Shown: piece after piece, positions 63,111 to 64,000 of the stretch
Numbering within the stretch: the first letter of the stretch is position 1
Layout: every line of letters starts with the position of its first letter
NCBI RefSeq assembly: GCF_021513235.1
Contig: NZ_CP090976.1
Location: 2,542,001-2,606,000 of the forward strand
Direction of reading: 5' to 3'
Origin: Kaistella sp. 97-N-M2
Lineage (GTDB): Bacteria > Bacteroidota > Bacteroidia > Flavobacteriales > Weeksellaceae
DNA: 64,000 bases
Made by a program: the position numbers and the translations under genes
Notes under the pieces: model-generated
What the model was told of the DNA's origin: nothing
Seen by the model: only the letters and a program-made list of their open reading frames with translations
Database searches by the model: none

Positions 63111-63788
63111 TTAATTGGCTTTGTGATGGAAAGGACATTTCCAGTATTTTTCTACTTCTCGGCCACTGTACTGCTTCGTTTCCGTATCAGCTCCGTAGTC
63201 TTTCAGTACCGGATTAATGTTGCCCTGCAAAGCTTCATCGTTTTGGCGGATCGTATTTCTCACCGCGTGGTAAGTTCCCATTTCGCGTAATTTTTCGAAC
63301 TGCCAGTGCAGATTAAATACTAGCGTTGTATGGGGTGCCTGCCGGGCCATACGCGAACTTTCGGGATGGAGACCTACAATGTAGAAAGCTCTTCCGCCAA
63401 TGCTGAAATTGAACTGCGGATCGTCCGGATCGCTGCTCACGCTCTGATCCCACGCGCAGTCGTCCAGCTCATGCAGCTTCTGTGAGGTTTCCCACAGAGA
63501 ATTTTCAAAACTGATCTCATCGGAAAAGTGATCATTCGGAAAAACAGCGATAAAGGATTCAAAGTCATTGCTTTCAAAATCATACTGTTCCAGATATTGG
63601 CCAATGTCGCTGACTAAGTCTTTTAAAACCGAAACATCGTGCATATCGTCATACACTTTCAGATGATATTTTTCCATTTTAAAAAGCGCTTTGGCCATTA
63701 TGCAGGGATGTGTTTCGTTTAATATAAAATCTTTATACGCTTCTTCGATCGTTTGCACATCAGTACTTGCTTCTTTCGTGGCATTCAT
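63111..63788 (-). CDS. YqcI/YcgG family, GntA-like heme-dependent N-hydroxylase
   Basis: 225 residues. Family marks: HPCIMAKALFKMEKYHLKVY near the start, DPDDPQFNFSIGGRAFYIVG and HPESSRMARQAPHTTLVFN, where His residues fit heme binding. GntA, the pre-guanitoxin N-hydroxylase of cyanobacteria, and heme-oxygenase-like enzymes belong here; the substrate may be an arginine- or guanidine-like compound. First gene of an operon with DUF1989. Palindromes at 63879-63927 upstream may be operators. Confidence 0.82.
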   Translation of the reverse strand: MNATKEASTDVQTIEEAYKDFILNETHPCIMAKALFKMEKYHLKVYDDMHDVSVLKDLVSDIGQYLEQYDFESNDFESFIAVFPNDHFSDEISFENSLWETSQKLHELDDCAWDQSVSSDPDDPQFNFSIGGRAFYIVGLHPESSRMARQAPHTTLVFNLHWQFEKLREMGTYHAVRNTIRQNDEALQGNINPVLKDYGADTETKQYSGREVEKYWKCPFHHKAN

Positions 63789-63878
63789 AATGTTTATTTT
63801 TTGGTAATAGCATTTTTTTTATAGCAAGTAACAAACCAAATTGCACCGAATTGAGGATTTTTAACGAAGAAATAATAA

Positions 63879-63894
63879 TCATAATCGATTATGA
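63879..63894. promoter_or_regulatory. Perfect 16-bp palindrome upstream of the GntA-like operon
   Basis: TCATAATCGATTATGA is perfectly self-complementary. It lies 90 bp before the GntA-like start codon and 14 bp from a second inverted repeat. Confidence 0.5.
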
Positions 63895-63907
63895 CCTCTT
63901 TATAATT

Positions 63908-63927
63908 GATGTAATGCTTATTACATC
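63908..63927. promoter_or_regulatory. Second inverted repeat near the window end
   Basis: GATGTAAT-GCTT-ATTACATC, 8-bp arms. With the palindrome at 63879 it forms a divergent control region between the GntA-like operon and a possible plus-strand gene at 63959. The AT-rich half-sites suit a dimeric MarR- or GntR-type regulator. Confidence 0.5.
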
Positions 63928-63958
63928 GGTGTGGTAAAAAGCGGGCTTTAACAAAAAA

Positions 63959-64000
63959 ATGGAGCCATTATCTGCGCGTTCGCCGAAAAAATTCCTGTTC
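63959..64000 (+). CDS. Possible start of a plus-strand gene, cut by the window edge
   Basis: ATG 63959 opens 14 codons (MEPLSARSPKKFLF) to the edge. It lies opposite the palindromic control region, which suits a divergent gene. There is too little sequence to name it, and it could be noncoding. Confidence 0.3.
   Translation, partial: MEPLSARSPKKFLF

Overview
The window looks like a chromosomal segment of a Flavobacteriia member of the Bacteroidota, most likely from the Chryseobacterium/Kaistella group. This rests on the low-to-moderate GC, TAnnTTTG-type promoter motifs, and families typical of this group (LuxC-like acyl-CoA reductase beside a ferredoxin and serC, DUF4286, DUF6266, a TPR protein after gyrA, LytTR and Crp/Fnr regulators). 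The placement is inferred from gene content; no rRNA or tRNA gene was recognised.

Layout. 1-7.4 kb is core: serA (partial) and serC for serine synthesis, a ferredoxin, an acyl-CoA reductase, a DUF4286 protein, gyrA and a TPR protein. 7.7-18.9 kb holds an outer-membrane protein, aminopeptidase P, a deaminase, a LytS/LytTR-type two-component pair, an M19 dipeptidase, a membrane-anchored esterase, a MepB-like protein and a quinone oxidoreductase. 18.9-21.7 kb is an McrBC modified-DNA restriction pair whose mcrC carries an in-frame stop before the nuclease site. mnmE follows, with an unusual in-frame insertion; its 3' end is a site type known to attract islands. 23.9-30.5 kb is accessory (hydrolase, NTF2-like proteins, DUF4287, a soluble binding protein, a phosphotransferase, and a Crp/heme-binding/HIU-hydrolase operon).

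30.75-34.04 kb is the most unusual part. Four compact gene units are separated by four related imperfect palindromes of about 112-136 nt. The roughly 10 nt just before each unit's gene is repeated, inverted, just after that gene. This is the architecture of integron gene cassettes and attC sites, but the sequences do not fit the canonical attC core and no integrase lies in the window. An IS110-type transposase remnant abuts the right end.

34.3-43.2 kb returns to regulators (TPR histidine kinase plus response regulator, Crp/Fnr), a higher-GC run of SRPBCC and DinB proteins, and a three-domain DNA ligase D. 45.6-56.6 kb is an AT-rich defence island: a PLD-nuclease/SNF2-helicase, an Eco57I-type methylase, a small protein, an EVE-domain protein, a GIY-YIG nuclease and a GmrSD-like DUF262/HNH protein. 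57-64 kb holds DNA repair and metabolism genes, a cold-shock protein, a BCCT transporter, a lipoprotein, and a DUF1989/GntA-like pair.

Six genes are interrupted. Three need one extra base in a homopolymer, one needs one base fewer, and two carry in-frame stops. The homopolymer cases may be assembly errors, so those genes may be intact in the organism.
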